This document shows positions 34,188-44,946 of a stretch of 64,000 nt of DNA, piece after piece. The translations under genes were made by a program, and so were the position numbers. The DNA is from Spirosomataceae bacterium TFI 002 (GTDB lineage: Bacteria > Bacteroidota > Bacteroidia > Cytophagales > Spirosomataceae), in contig LT907983.1 of the NCBI GenBank assembly GCA_900230115.1, forward strand, positions 4,324,774 to 4,388,773. Direction: 5' to 3'. Within the stretch, counting starts at the first letter, position 1. The number at the start of each line of letters is the position of its first letter. The notes beneath the pieces are model-generated. The model was not told the origin of the DNA, made no database searches, and saw only the letters and a list, made by a program, of their open reading frames with translations.

Positions 34188-35555
34188 TTAATTGATTTCA
34201 ATTTTATTAACCCCTTTATAACCTCCTTGTTGAATACCTATTCGTTCGCGAGCATACTTAGTTTGATCGAATTTCGGGTTTGGAATTAGTAGAATTGAAT
34301 TAGACACTTTAATCTTGTCTTCAATTAGTTTATCTAATTCGGTGATTTTCTCAGGGTACATCTCAGCAAGGTTATTGTGCTGACCAATATCCCATTCTAA
34401 ATTATAAAGAAGGTAATCATGATTTAAGTTTTCCCCTTGATGAAAGAGTCGGATTAACTTCCAGTTGCCAGCATGAATAGATATAGCTGGTGGCAACCAA
34501 TCTGGTACTCTAGGTTGGTGTGGAAAATAGGTAATAATACCATCTCTTTCAATAGCCTCACCTTTTAAAGTTGCTGTAATATCTAGACCGTCAATTACAT
34601 GATTCTTTGGCATAGGCAGCCTCGCTAAATTTAAAAGAGTAGGGTAAAAATCGGTAGATTGAATAATCTGATCTGATGTAGTTCCTGGTATTGTCATGCT
34701 AGGGTAAGAAATAATTGTTGGTACTCGAATACCACCTTCAAACATTGTTGCTTTGCCACCTCTCAATGGTCTATTACTTGTTGGAGGAGTAATATATTTC
34801 TTCCCACATGGTAAGATGTCGGCAATCCCATTGTACATATTTCCTCCATTATCACTTGTAAAAACAATGATTGTATTCTCGGCAATTCCAAGTCTATCAA
34901 TTTCATCTAATAATCTTCCTACGGCCTGATCCAAAGAGTGGACCATAGCTGCATAGGTAGAAGAATGTTGAGGGTCTGTTAAATCAACTTTAGTTCTGTA
35001 ATATTTTTTCAAGCTTTCTTTTGCATCAAAAGGTGCATGAACGGAAAATTGCCAATAATTCATAAAAAATGGCTTCGACATGTCCAAACTTCTTAGCCAA
35101 GTAATGGCTTCATCTGCCATTCTATCTTCTATATGCTCCTCGGCATATTTCTCATTAAAATTTTGGTATTTCCAGGGAGCTACAAAACTCCCTGCCGGGC
35201 CAGGACCCGCAAAATGTGGAATATCAATATCAAATCCATGTTGTAAAGGAGAGTATGGGGCTGCTCCTAAATGCCACTTTCCAAAATGAGCAGTTGCATA
35301 ACCTGCTTTTTTGAACTGTTTGGCCAGTGTAGGCAGTCCATTATCTAAGCGAGTTACGGACTCCAAAATGACTGCTTTATTTGCTGGGTTTGGATTCTTT
35401 TCAAGTGATGGCTTCAGTTTTACTTGGCCTAAGTGGGCTGTAGGTGCTGTTATCCCAGTCCTTAACGGTGTTTGACCAGTTAATATACTTGCCCTCGTTG
35501 GGGAACATAATTGACTTTTGGTGGCCTCTTTAGCTGTAACAATACTACTCGAATT
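34188..35555 (-). pseudogene. 5'-truncated S1 sulfatase
   Basis: The frame is open from 35555 (after a TAA at 35556-35558) and contains the formylglycine signature CSPTR with ILTGQTPLRTG, then HFGKWHLG, TSDNGGN, RGGKATMFEGGIRVP and QSTDFYPTLL. The N-terminal 60-80 residues, including the signal peptide and the metal-binding Asp pair, are absent, and no start codon precedes CSPTR. An ATG at 35366 would give 392 residues without the catalytic Cys. Close in sequence to the intact sulfatase at 39039. Probably inactive. Confidence 0.82.
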
Positions 35556-35615
35556 TTAAAAGAATGGTATCCTGTCGTTTCTAGCTAGGCAACCTTATCA
35601 AGCTTTAACTTTATT

Positions 35616-37097
35616 TCATTTTTTTCTTGTTTTAATATCAGCGGGATTGTTTACTAGATCTCCAGTCGCTTTCCTCCAAGAGTTTAATGCTTTGTTTAGT
35701 TTGTTTTTCTTGGCTTTATATTTCTCATTGTAAGCTAAATTTACAAGTTGATAAGGATCATTTTTCATGTCGTAAAGTTCTTCCGCAGGTCTTCCAGATT
35801 CTAAAAGCCTTAAAATCTTATAGGGGGTTGGGTGTGTAAACTGAGCCTTTATGGTGGCCTCATAACTCCTATTATTCCAAGCCTTAACATCACTTAAATC
35901 TGCTGGAAGTAGATAGGTTTTATTAGGCATTAAGTTGCTTATAAAATAAAATTCGCCATCAAAAATAATTCGACTTGGGTAATGCTCCCTTGGATCTGGC
36001 CCATGAGAATTGTGCTCACCAAAAATGTACTTTCTTCCTTTTACTTTTTCTTTTTTTTTCGAGAAAACAGCGAGCAGTGATTTTCCCTGTACGGTTTCTG
36101 GAATAGGTAGACTTAAAAAATCTAAAATAGTAGGCATAATATCCACATGAGATATTAAGGCATTGGAAACTTTGGATTTATTCACATTAGGCCCAACTAC
36201 AGCAAATGGAACATGCAAGCCTTCCGCATAAGCTGATGCTTTTGCTCTATGATAGGGCTGCCCTTGATCTGAAGTAAAAATAATAAGTGTGTTATCATAT
36301 TCACCTTTATCTTTTAAGGCTTGTATTACTGCTCCTGCACAAGCATCGGCCAATTGAATACAACCAAAATATTTGCTTAAATCTTCCCTCATCAATGGTG
36401 TGTCAGGCAGGTAATCCGGAACTATTATCTCATTTGGGTCTGTCATATATTGAGGAAATGCATCCATATGAGCGTCAAAGTTTCTATGGGGTGGCGAAAT
36501 GTTGGCTTGAAAAAAGAAAGGCTTGTCTCCAGATTTATCAATAAATTCAGAAATTGCCGCAGCGTATTCTTTTGGACTATTGTGAACTGGGTTTCTATCC
36601 GAATAAGGAAATTTCCAAGGCGGACTCATATGAAACTTTTGAGTGATTGCCGTAAAGAACCCATATTCATTTAGTATTTCTGGCAATGTTTTTATGTATT
36701 CATGAATGCCTACTTCATCTACTATTTTTGATTACTTACCGAAAAATGTGTCGGAGTCACTTAATTTTGGCGTTATAGTATTTCTCCAATGCCCGTTGGC
36801 ATGAGGAAACATACCAGTGTTGATAGAGCTTCTACTCGGAGAGCAAGAGGGTACAGCTGCATAAGAATTTGTAAAACGCATGCCTTCCTTTGAAAATCCA
36901 TCAAAATACGGGGTTTTTACACCTTTCGCTCCATCAATAGCGGTGTCATAACCTTGGTCATCTAATAAAATGAGCACCACATTGAATGGCTTTTGTTTAT
37001 CCAAAACCTCTTTTTCTACCTTTTGACTCTTACCCGTTACGATTGTAGAACAAAGAACGATTACGGCTAATAAATATCGAATACTTATAAATGGCAT
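35616..37097 (-). pseudogene. S1 sulfatase interrupted by one in-frame stop codon
   Basis: Codons 1-121 (37097-36735) encode a signal peptide, the metal site LLDDQGYD (44-51) and the formylglycine motif CSPSR (85-89). A single TAA at 36732-36734 ends this part. The same frame continues without shift through EILNEYGFF, FFFQANISPPHRNFD, IIFTSDQG and GKSLLAVFSKK to 35616. Total about 494 codons, normal for a sulfatase of the sulfamidase/S1_8-like type. A single nonsense mutation explains the split; a sequencing error or readthrough is possible. It is divergent from the GH78 gene at 37273. Confidence 0.85.
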
Positions 37098-37178
37098 AAA
37101 TCTGCTAGAATTGTTTTTCGAAAGTATTTTAATAAATAAAGAAAACCATCCTGCTTTATCGGGCTAAATTATTTTATC

Positions 37179-37197
37179 ACAGGTTTCAACAGGATGC
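37179..37197 (+). promoter_or_regulatory. 19-bp direct-repeat operator motif, copy 1
   Basis: ACAGGTTTCAACAGGATGC, with ACAGG repeated at a 10-bp step, ends 75 bp before the ATG of the GH78 gene at 37273. A half-site in inverse orientation (CCATCCTG, 37146-37153) faces the divergent sulfatase pseudogene. Confidence 0.65.
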
Positions 37198-37272
37198 AAT
37201 TCACAGTATTCTAAACTATTTTTACTAACTGTTTTATTCAAAAACCATTAACCTTTAGAACATAATTAAAAA

Positions 37273-39027
37273 ATGAGAAATAAATACTCGATGTTATTAG
37301 TGTTTCTTTTTACTCAGGCACTTGTTTACGCTCAGTTACCTCCCAGTTTTAATGAAAGTGATATGGCTCGAGCAAGTCATTTTGAAATGGTTAAAACCTA
37401 CTTAACACCTCAAAAGATTATTTGGCTATCGGATAATACGAATACCAATATCCAAAATGAGGAAACCTTATTAAGTAAGGGAAACGGTCAAGTTGCTGTT
37501 AATGATGAAAATCAATTCACGCTAATAAGTACAGAAGACCATAAACCTGGTATTATTTTAGACTTCGGCAAAGAAATTCATGGTGGTGTAAAAATCTCAA
37601 TGGGCATTAGGCCTAGTAAAGAACCATTAAAAATCAGAGTAAGATTTGGGGAATCCGTCTCAGAAACCATGTCTAGTGTTGGAGATGGAAATACAGCTAC
37701 AAATGAGCATTCACTTCGAGATTTTATTATTGAAATACCGTGGTTAGGCACTATAGAGGTTGGAGATACAGGATTTCGTTTTCTTAGATTAGATTTAGTT
37801 GATGCCAATGAAAAAGCACCCATCAAAGAAGTTGTTGCCGCTTTCACCTATAGGAATATTCCATATGTGGGGTCATTTGAAAGTAGCGACAAACGCCTCA
37901 ATGATATTTGGATGACAGGTGCTTATACGGTTCATTTAAACATGCAGAGCTATTTATGGGACGGCATTAAAAGAGATCGTTTGGTTTGGGTGGGTGATAT
38001 GCACCCAGAGGTTATGACTATTAATACAGTTTTTGGCAAAAATGAAATAGTTCCTAAAAGTTTGGACTTGGCCAGAGATCAATATCCACTGCCTCAATGG
38101 ATGAATACAATTAGTTCTTATTCAATGTGGTGGTTACTAATACATAAGAACTGGTTTGATTATCACGGCGACTTAGCCTATTTGAAAGAGCAAGAAACCT
38201 ATATGATTGGTTTACTAGACCAGTTAAGTACTTTTATTGAGGAGGACAATAGTGAGGTTTTAAATGGTATGCGTTTTTTGGATTGGCCAACGTGTACGGA
38301 TTCAAATGCAGTTCACGCTGGCTTACAAGCAATGATGATTATGACTTTTAAGGCTGGTTCAGATATCATGGGCGAACTGAAAAGGCCAGACCTTCAAAAA
38401 AAGTATGAAAACATCTACACTCGATTGAAAAAGCATACCCCAGTAGGAAACACTACAAAGCAAGCAGCTTCCTTAATGGTTTTAGCAGACATATTGGATG
38501 CAAAACAAACTAATACTGCTGTTCTAAAAAAAGATGGAGTTCAAAATATGTCTACATTTTACGGCTATTATATATTGGAGGCCATGGCTAAGGCCAATGA
38601 TTACCAAGGTGCTTTAAATGTAATAAAAGAATATTGGGGAGGTATGCTAGACCTGGGTGCAACTACATTTTGGGAAGATTTCAATATTGAAGAAGGAAAA
38701 ACTAGCGGAAGAATTGATGAGCTTCCTGTTGTAAACAAAGCGGATATTCACAAAGATTTTGGGGCATTTTGCTACGTTGGCTTAAGGCATAGCTTATGCC
38801 ATGGCTGGGCCAGTGGACCAACATCCTGGTTAACACAACATGTTCTTGGGGTTAATGTTCTTGATGGTGGGAATACAATTAAAATAGTCCCACACCTGGG
38901 TGATTTAGAATTTGTAAACGGAACGTTTCCAACAAAATTTGGAGTCTTGAAAATCGAGCACAAAAAAGATGCTAAAGGCAAAGTGACTACCACATTCGAA
39001 GCTCCTGAAGGATTAAAAATTATTTAA
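37273..39027 (+). CDS. GH78-like alpha-L-rhamnosidase, short form
   Basis: 584 residues with a signal peptide (1-20, ending VYAQ). The N-terminal beta-sandwich includes GIILDFGKEIHGGVKISM. The (alpha/alpha)6 barrel follows with the GH78 acidic motif DGIKRDRLVWVGDMHPEV (230-247), where Asp and Glu residues form the catalytic site, and later GLRHSLCHGWASGPTSWL, typical of the barrel end. Shorter than the 942-residue paralogue because the extra N-terminal rhamnosidase domains are absent. It starts a plus-strand operon with two sulfatases (11 and 8 bp gaps). The 19-bp motif precedes it. Confidence 0.85.
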   Translation: MRNKYSMLLVFLFTQALVYAQLPPSFNESDMARASHFEMVKTYLTPQKIIWLSDNTNTNIQNEETLLSKGNGQVAVNDENQFTLISTEDHKPGIILDFGKEIHGGVKISMGIRPSKEPLKIRVRFGESVSETMSSVGDGNTATNEHSLRDFIIEIPWLGTIEVGDTGFRFLRLDLVDANEKAPIKEVVAAFTYRNIPYVGSFESSDKRLNDIWMTGAYTVHLNMQSYLWDGIKRDRLVWVGDMHPEVMTINTVFGKNEIVPKSLDLARDQYPLPQWMNTISSYSMWWLLIHKNWFDYHGDLAYLKEQETYMIGLLDQLSTFIEEDNSEVLNGMRFLDWPTCTDSNAVHAGLQAMMIMTFKAGSDIMGELKRPDLQKKYENIYTRLKKHTPVGNTTKQAASLMVLADILDAKQTNTAVLKKDGVQNMSTFYGYYILEAMAKANDYQGALNVIKEYWGGMLDLGATTFWEDFNIEEGKTSGRIDELPVVNKADIHKDFGAFCYVGLRHSLCHGWASGPTSWLTQHVLGVNVLDGGNTIKIVPHLGDLEFVNGTFPTKFGVLKIEHKKDAKGKVTTTFEAPEGLKII

Positions 39028-39038
39028 AAAAAACATTT

Positions 39039-40565
39039 ATGAAAATAATAGTAAAAACACTCATTCTGTTAGTGATTGGACTAATTACATTTAGTTCTTG
39101 CAATGTGTCTAAAAATACCGTTTTGACTGACAAAACTAAACAGCCTAACATCATCTTTTTTTTGGTGGATGACATGGGATGGATGGACACTAGTATTAAT
39201 GGCAGTGAATACTACGAAACTCCAAATATGGAGCGATTGGCAAAAATGAGTATGAGATTTACACAAGCTTATGCCGCTAATCCATTGTGTTCACCCACTA
39301 GAGCGAGTATTTTAACTGGGCAAGATCCAGCCAGAATTCGCTTAACTACACCTGGTGGGCATTTGACTCCAAATCCAGACAAAGACTTAAGAGCAAACAA
39401 AGGAGCTCCATGGCAAAAAGTAGCCACTCCTGGTTCTAAAACATATTTACCTATTGAACAATTTACCATTGCGGAGGCATTAAAAGAAAATGGATACACT
39501 ACTGCTCATATAGGTAAATGGCATTTAGGACAAGAGGGTTATTGGCCAGAAGACCAAGGTTTCGACGTTAATATTGGCGGACAACAGCATCCTGGGCCAC
39601 CAAGTTACTTTTCGCCTTATGGAATTCCCAATTTAGAGAACGGAGAAAAAAATGAATACATCACCGATAGAGTAACAAAGGAGGCCGTCAATTTTTTAAA
39701 CAATCAAACTAAAGACAAACCTTTTTTATTACACGTTTGGCAATATGGTGTGCACGCACCTTACCAAGCACCGTTGGACTTAATAGATAAATATACAGCC
39801 AAAAAAGACCCTCGTGGTAAACAGAATAGTCCAATAATGGGTGGTATGATGGAAAAAGTTGATGAAAGTTTAGGAGCTATTCTTGATCAACTAGAAGCCA
39901 TGGAGATGATGGATAATACGGTTATCATTTTCTATTCTGACAATGGTGGTAATATGTATGATGTGGTCAATGGAGACTTTCCAACAAACAACTTTCCCCT
40001 AAGTTATGGCAAAGGAAATATTCATGAGGGAGGTATTCGAGTGCCTTGTTTGGTTTATTGGAAAGATAAGATTCAGCCAAACTCGACTTCTGATGAAGTC
40101 ATACAAAGTACAGATTTTTATCCGACGATTTTAGACATGACTAACACCAAGAAGAATCCTGCTCAAAAACTTGATGGTTTAAGTTTAGCTAATGTTTTAA
40201 CTAAGCAAAAACCTTTAAACAGAGAGGCTGTGTTTTCTCATTTTCCGCATTACATGCCAGCAACGGCTAACTATCCAACCACGGCAGTTTGGCATGGTGA
40301 TTACAAGCTTTTAAAAGTTTATGGTGAAGGACTAAATAGAGAGCCAGACTATCAATTATTTAACCTGAAAGTAGACATTGCCGAAGCAAATAATATTGCA
40401 GATAAGAATCCACAGTTGCTCAAAAAAATGAAATTAATGCTAGATGATTATTTAGTTAGCATTGATGCACTAGTTCCTGTAGTAAACCCAAACTATAAAG
40501 AAGGAAGCCCATCTCGGTTTGGAAAGTCTCCTATATTTCCAATAGAAAAGTACCCTAGTTATTAA
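39039..40565 (+). CDS. S1 sulfatase, lipoprotein
   Basis: 508 residues. Lipoprotein signal with lipobox LITFSSC (Cys21). Metal-binding DD (44-45) lies in FFLVDDMGWMD; the formylglycine motif is CSPTR (Cys84), followed by ILTG. Further family blocks are HIGKWHLG, HAPYQAP, SDNGGNMYD and EGGIRVPCLVYW. All key residues are present. Removes sulfate esters from a sugar residue at the outer membrane or periplasm after anaerobic or FGE-type maturation; the maturase is not in the window. Operon with the GH78 gene and the next sulfatase implies sequential desulfation and rhamnose release. Confidence 0.92.
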   Translation: MKIIVKTLILLVIGLITFSSCNVSKNTVLTDKTKQPNIIFFLVDDMGWMDTSINGSEYYETPNMERLAKMSMRFTQAYAANPLCSPTRASILTGQDPARIRLTTPGGHLTPNPDKDLRANKGAPWQKVATPGSKTYLPIEQFTIAEALKENGYTTAHIGKWHLGQEGYWPEDQGFDVNIGGQQHPGPPSYFSPYGIPNLENGEKNEYITDRVTKEAVNFLNNQTKDKPFLLHVWQYGVHAPYQAPLDLIDKYTAKKDPRGKQNSPIMGGMMEKVDESLGAILDQLEAMEMMDNTVIIFYSDNGGNMYDVVNGDFPTNNFPLSYGKGNIHEGGIRVPCLVYWKDKIQPNSTSDEVIQSTDFYPTILDMTNTKKNPAQKLDGLSLANVLTKQKPLNREAVFSHFPHYMPATANYPTTAVWHGDYKLLKVYGEGLNREPDYQLFNLKVDIAEANNIADKNPQLLKKMKLMLDDYLVSIDALVPVVNPNYKEGSPSRFGKSPIFPIEKYPSY

Positions 40566-40573
40566 TTAATTCT

Positions 40574-42034
40574 ATGTCAATGAAAAAGTATTTTCTATTA
40601 ACACTTTTTACATTATCTATTTTTAGCTTTAATACGAAGCAATCGCAAAACATAGAAAAAACAAATGTCATAATAGTATTCATAGATGATGAAGGCTATG
40701 GTGATGTTGGAACTTATGGTGCTACGGGTTTCGAAACCCCAAATATTGACAAAATGGCTAGTAAAGGCATGAAGTTTACAAATTTCTATGCTGCACAACC
40801 AGTATGTAGTGCTTCGCGTGCAGGACTACTAACGGGATCCTATCCTAATAGAATTGGTATAAATGGAGCCTTATTTCCGTACGATACAGTAGGAATAAAC
40901 TCAAATGAATATACGATTGCTGAAATGTTTAAGGATCAAGGTTATAGCACTGCTTGTTTTGGTAAATGGCATTTGGGATGGCAAAAAGAATTTCTTCCAT
41001 TGCAGCATGGCTTTGATGAATATTTAGGACTACCATACTCTAACGATATGTGGCCTTATGACAATGCTACAGGAGCAAAGCTGCCTATTGAAAGAAATCG
41101 TGCGAAATTTCCTGAACTCCCATTAATCGAAGGAAATAATACTATTGAAACTATCTCTAGCCTAAAAGACCAGGACAAGCTTACCACATTGTATACTGAA
41201 AAAGCAGTAGATTTTATTAACAGAAATGCCAAAGATCCCTTCTTTTTATACGTACCACACACGATGGGTCATATTCCGCTTGGAGTCTCTGATAAGTTTA
41301 GAGGAAAAAGCGAACAAGGGCTTTACGGCGACGTTATGATGGAGATTGATTGGTCTGTAGGAGAAATCATGAAAGCCCTTGAACAAAATAATATTTCAGA
41401 TAATACCATTGTAATCTTTACAACAGATAATGGTCCTTGGTTAAATTTTGGCAACCATGCTGGTTCAGCTGGAGGACTTCGTGAAGGGAAAGTGACTAGT
41501 TGGGAAGGTGGACAACGTGTGCCTTTTATAATTCAATGGCCAAATAATGTTCCTGAAGGAACAGTTTGCAACAAACTAGCCTGTTCCATTGACCTATTAC
41601 CCACTCTGGCTGTTTTGACGGAAGGAAAATTATCTAAAAACATAATTGATGGCAAAGACATTAGCTCCCTTTTTAAGGGTGATTTTCAATCAAAACCGCG
41701 TGAAACAATTCTGTATTACCATGGCAAAAACAATTTAAATGCTGTAAGAAAAGACAATTGGAAATTGGTACTACCACATACTTTCTACTCCTATCATGCC
41801 GAACTCGGAAATGATGGTCATTCAGGTAAAAGAATAAAAACTCTTGTGGAAAAACCAGAGCTATATAACATGATGCGAGATCCTGGGGAATATTATAATG
41901 TTATTGACAATTATCCTGAAAAAGTGGAAGAACTAATGTTGGTAGTTGAAGAAGCTCGTAAAGAATTAGGAGACTTGAATGTTGGCATAAAGCAAGGGAG
42001 TGAAAATAGAGCTATTGGTCAATTGATAAAATGA
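40574..42034 (+). CDS. S1 sulfatase, secreted
   Basis: 486 residues. Signal peptide about 1-25. Metal-binding DD (38-39) in VFIDDEGYGDVG; formylglycine motif CSASR (Cys78) followed by AGLLTGSYPNRIG; FGKWHLG; FTTDNGPW; EGGQRVPFIIQWP. The Ala in the CxAxR motif is a normal variant. A different S1 subfamily from the sulfatase at 39039 (closer to arylsulfatase A-like types), so probably a different sulfate position. Last gene of the 37273 operon (8-bp gap). Complete. Confidence 0.92.
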   Translation: MSMKKYFLLTLFTLSIFSFNTKQSQNIEKTNVIIVFIDDEGYGDVGTYGATGFETPNIDKMASKGMKFTNFYAAQPVCSASRAGLLTGSYPNRIGINGALFPYDTVGINSNEYTIAEMFKDQGYSTACFGKWHLGWQKEFLPLQHGFDEYLGLPYSNDMWPYDNATGAKLPIERNRAKFPELPLIEGNNTIETISSLKDQDKLTTLYTEKAVDFINRNAKDPFFLYVPHTMGHIPLGVSDKFRGKSEQGLYGDVMMEIDWSVGEIMKALEQNNISDNTIVIFTTDNGPWLNFGNHAGSAGGLREGKVTSWEGGQRVPFIIQWPNNVPEGTVCNKLACSIDLLPTLAVLTEGKLSKNIIDGKDISSLFKGDFQSKPRETILYYHGKNNLNAVRKDNWKLVLPHTFYSYHAELGNDGHSGKRIKTLVEKPELYNMMRDPGEYYNVIDNYPEKVEELMLVVEEARKELGDLNVGIKQGSENRAIGQLIK

Positions 42035-42268
42035 AGAATACACTTTAAATATTTTCATATGCTCGTTCAATGCTGATTCGATAATGCATGACTGCAATAA
42101 TTGGATAGGTGGATGGAAATGACTTGTTTTTTCTAAACTAGATCCAGGCTCCATTAAAACCCCAAAGTAACCACGAAAGTATTCACATATTTTATAAGAA
42201 AGTGCGGGCAAGCTAATTCTCTATGCTTAAAAGCAATTTTGCTATCTTCTTTAGTAAGTCGTTTTTTT

Positions 42269-43261
42269 CTACATAAAGCTTTTTAACTTCGAAACCATAT
42301 TTATGCTCCCTGTGAAGAATGGAACTCTTTGGTGCAGTTCCGTTGGTTTTATGTTTAACACAGAATTATATCCGTCACTTTCTCCTCCTCCTGCATGTTT
42401 TGCAAGAAATGCCATAGGGTTACATTCGTACAATAGCCTTAGTTTTCCTTGCGGATAAAATGCTGTACTTGGGTAAAGATAAATGCCTCCTTTTATTAAG
42501 TTTCTATGAAAGTCTGACACCAATGAACCAATATATCTTGATGAATACGGCTCTTTATCATCGTCGGCTGCTCTGCAATACTTCAAATAGTTTTTCACTC
42601 CGTCTGTGAAAAAGTCTCTTCCACCTTCATTTACGCTATATACATTGCCATTTACAGGAAAAGTCATTTTGGAGTGCGATAAATAAAATACTCCCAAAGC
42701 TGGGTTGAGCGTAAAGCCATTTACCTCTTGGCCTGTGCTATAGACAATCATTGTGGAAGTTCCATACACAACATATCCTGCAGCTACTTGTTCAGTACCT
42801 TTTTGTAAGAAATCTTCCAGAACTACTTCGGAACCAACTGGTGAAATTCTTTTATATATTGAAAAAATAGTGCCTACAGAAACATTCACATCTATATTAG
42901 AAGAACCGTCTAATGGGTCCATTAATATGATGTATTTACTTTTATTACTAACATTTTTTATGGCAATAAAGCTATCTTCTTCTTCACTAGCAATTCCACA
43001 AACGACCTCTCTTTTTGAAAGTGCTTGAATGAAGGTGGAATTTGCCATTACATCCAGTTTTTGCTGGTCTTCACCTTGAATATTGGTTTCGCCAGCTACA
43101 CCTAGAATGTCTACTAAACCCGCTTTGTTAACTTCAAGATTAACAATTTTGGCAGCTAATCCAATACCATTCAAAATATTGGTGAGCTCCCCTGTGGAAA
43201 AGGAAATTTCATTTTGCTTTTCAATGATGAATTCGCCTAGGGTTTGGTGTTTTAAATCCAT
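42269..43261 (-). CDS. fbp: Fructose-1,6-bisphosphatase class I
   Basis: 330 residues, normal for class I FBPase. The metal/phosphate motif [12 protein letters not shown] lies at 115-126, with SEEED before it and GGIYLYPS near the substrate site. Hydrolyses fructose-1,6-bisphosphate to fructose-6-phosphate in gluconeogenesis, in the cytosol. It is unusual within a polysaccharide locus. It makes sense if rhamnose is broken to pyruvate and lactate, because hexose phosphates must then be rebuilt. Convergent with the sulfatase at 40574; 90 bp separate it from the next sulfatase gene on the same strand. Confidence 0.95.
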   Translation of the reverse strand: MDLKHQTLGEFIIEKQNEISFSTGELTNILNGIGLAAKIVNLEVNKAGLVDILGVAGETNIQGEDQQKLDVMANSTFIQALSKREVVCGIASEEEDSFIAIKNVSNKSKYIILMDPLDGSSNIDVNVSVGTIFSIYKRISPVGSEVVLEDFLQKGTEQVAAGYVVYGTSTMIVYSTGQEVNGFTLNPALGVFYLSHSKMTFPVNGNVYSVNEGGRDFFTDGVKNYLKYCRAADDDKEPYSSRYIGSLVSDFHRNLIKGGIYLYPSTAFYPQGKLRLLYECNPMAFLAKHAGGGESDGYNSVLNIKPTELHQRVPFFTGSINMVSKLKSFM

Positions 43262-43351
43262 TTATAAGATTTGTTTAAATAATGGTATCAATTAATATTT
43301 CAAGCATAAAAAAACTAAGAGACCTTGCCCCTTAAGAGTGCAATATTTCTT

Positions 43352-44809
43352 TTAATTCGTATACGGCACAGTTCCCGTTTCATCTATAATATAACCCCAC
43401 TTTTTTATATATTCTATGCCTGGCAGAAACTCGTCGCCTGTTTCTTTTAAGCGTTGTATTAACTTTTTATCCAAATCATTTTGCAGCGAAGAGTAGCTAT
43501 CTTTTCCAACTAAATTATTCATCTGATACGGGTCTTTCTCATTGTCAAATAACAACCAAGGTCCATTTAAGTCTTTAGCATAGGTGTACTTCTTTGTTTT
43601 TAAAGCCCTGTATTCTTTTCCACCATGCTGCACCTTATTCCATTGTCCAAATGGTTGCACACAAGTTAACAAAGTTGCATCGCCCGCTTTGCCTTTTCCT
43701 TCCAAATATGGTCTGTAATTAATACCCTCTACAGACTCAGGTATTGAAATATTGCAAAGGCCTAATAGTGTAGGGAAAATGTCTTCGGAATTCATTAATG
43801 CATCTTTTGTTCCTGCGGCTATATGAAGTCTCTCAGGTATATAATAGAGCATTGGTGTACAAGCAGATTCATCATATGGTTGCTGTTTTTTATAAGCACC
43901 ATGCGACCCTAACAAATCCCCGTGATCTGAGGTAAAGACTATAATAGTATTTTCTAATTGACTATTTGCTTTGAGGTTACTCATCAATTTCCCAATCATA
44001 TCATCTAAAGCTGCAATGTGGGCATAATAGCCTGCAAGGTCTTTCTTGACCTTTTCTTTCATTTCCTCAGGTACATTTTTTCGCAAAATAATTTTATTGG
44101 GGTCAAAGCGATCTCGATATTCTTGAGGAGCTGTGTGATATGGAGCGTGCGGGGTACCATAAGAAAGCACCATTAAAAAAGGATTGTCTTTCACTTTTCT
44201 ATCATTCATATAGTCTATTGCGGCATTTGTCTGTTCGAATGTGTCATACTTTTCCCATGTTTTTCTTTCTGGGTTTTCATTGTCGTAATAAACAGATCTA
44301 TTGTAATCATGCGTACACTCATTGCCTTTCCAAAACTCGAAGCCCTGCCTTCTATTTCCTGGAGCAACATTTTGTAGTCGACCATGACCGTCTAAATGCC
44401 ATTTGCCAATATAGCCCGTGTTATATCCTTGCTCTGCAAAAACCTTCCCCATTGTTACAGCATTGGTATCTAATTGAACATCGTTTACAAAAACACCATG
44501 TGTCAAAGGACGTTGACCTGTTAAAAGAGACGCCCTGAAAGGAGAGCAAACAGGCATTCCAGATACAGCATTTTTAAAGTTGACACTTATTGCTGCTAAA
44601 CTATCCAAATTAGGTGTACTTATGTTAGGGTCGCCAGCGTATCCTGTAGCCTGTGCTCGCCACTGATCGGTTAGTATAATTAAAACATTTGGGGGAGCCT
44701 CTAAACTAGTTTCTGTCGCTTTATCAGTTTTACACGACAATATGAGACTTAGTATTCCAACTAAGAGTAAAAGGTTTTTAAATTGTAACATATGTTTTGT
44801 TTGTTTCAT
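43352..44809 (-). CDS. S1 sulfatase, lipoprotein
   Basis: 485 residues from the Met at 44809, preceded by a good RBS (GAAGGA). An upstream in-frame Met (44887) would add a non-signal extension. Lipobox LILSC (Cys26). The motif ILTDQW (45-50) carries metal-binding Asp/Gln; formylglycine motif CSPFR (Cys88) with ASLLTGQRP; YIGKWHLDG; FTSDHGDLLGSHG. The DHGDxxGxHG block is typical of the iduronate-sulfatase-like S1 branch. It lies downstream of a PKD-domain gene and a putative hydrolase on the same strand, forming a leftward operon from 49946. Confidence 0.92.
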   Translation of the reverse strand: MKQTKHMLQFKNLLLLVGILSLILSCKTDKATETSLEAPPNVLIILTDQWRAQATGYAGDPNISTPNLDSLAAISVNFKNAVSGMPVCSPFRASLLTGQRPLTHGVFVNDVQLDTNAVTMGKVFAEQGYNTGYIGKWHLDGHGRLQNVAPGNRRQGFEFWKGNECTHDYNRSVYYDNENPERKTWEKYDTFEQTNAAIDYMNDRKVKDNPFLMVLSYGTPHAPYHTAPQEYRDRFDPNKIILRKNVPEEMKEKVKKDLAGYYAHIAALDDMIGKLMSNLKANSQLENTIIVFTSDHGDLLGSHGAYKKQQPYDESACTPMLYYIPERLHIAAGTKDALMNSEDIFPTLLGLCNISIPESVEGINYRPYLEGKGKAGDATLLTCVQPFGQWNKVQHGGKEYRALKTKKYTYAKDLNGPWLLFDNEKDPYQMNNLVGKDSYSSLQNDLDKKLIQRLKETGDEFLPGIEYIKKWGYIIDETGTVPYTN

Positions 44810-44946
44810 TATTCCTTCGCCTTTTTTCAAATAGAACTTATTAGCCAAATCAAATGAAATAGAACTTTCTTCGGTTTTGAATTCCATTTAATTGATCTAT
44901 TGCTTCCACCATTTTTTATAATTGCTGTATGGATTACACTGTTTTT

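Noticed and set aside
3603-35581. 13-bp identity ATCCTGTCGTTTC at 3603-3615 and 35569-35581
   Set aside because: A match of this length between two places is expected by chance many times in 64 kb, and the flanks differ.
41966-42211. 81-aa minus-strand ORF overlapping the end of the sulfatase at 40574
   Set aside because: Part of it (GYFGVLMEPGSSLEKTSHFHPP) looks protein-like and could be a gene remnant downstream of fbp, but I cannot assign it and it overlaps a certain gene.
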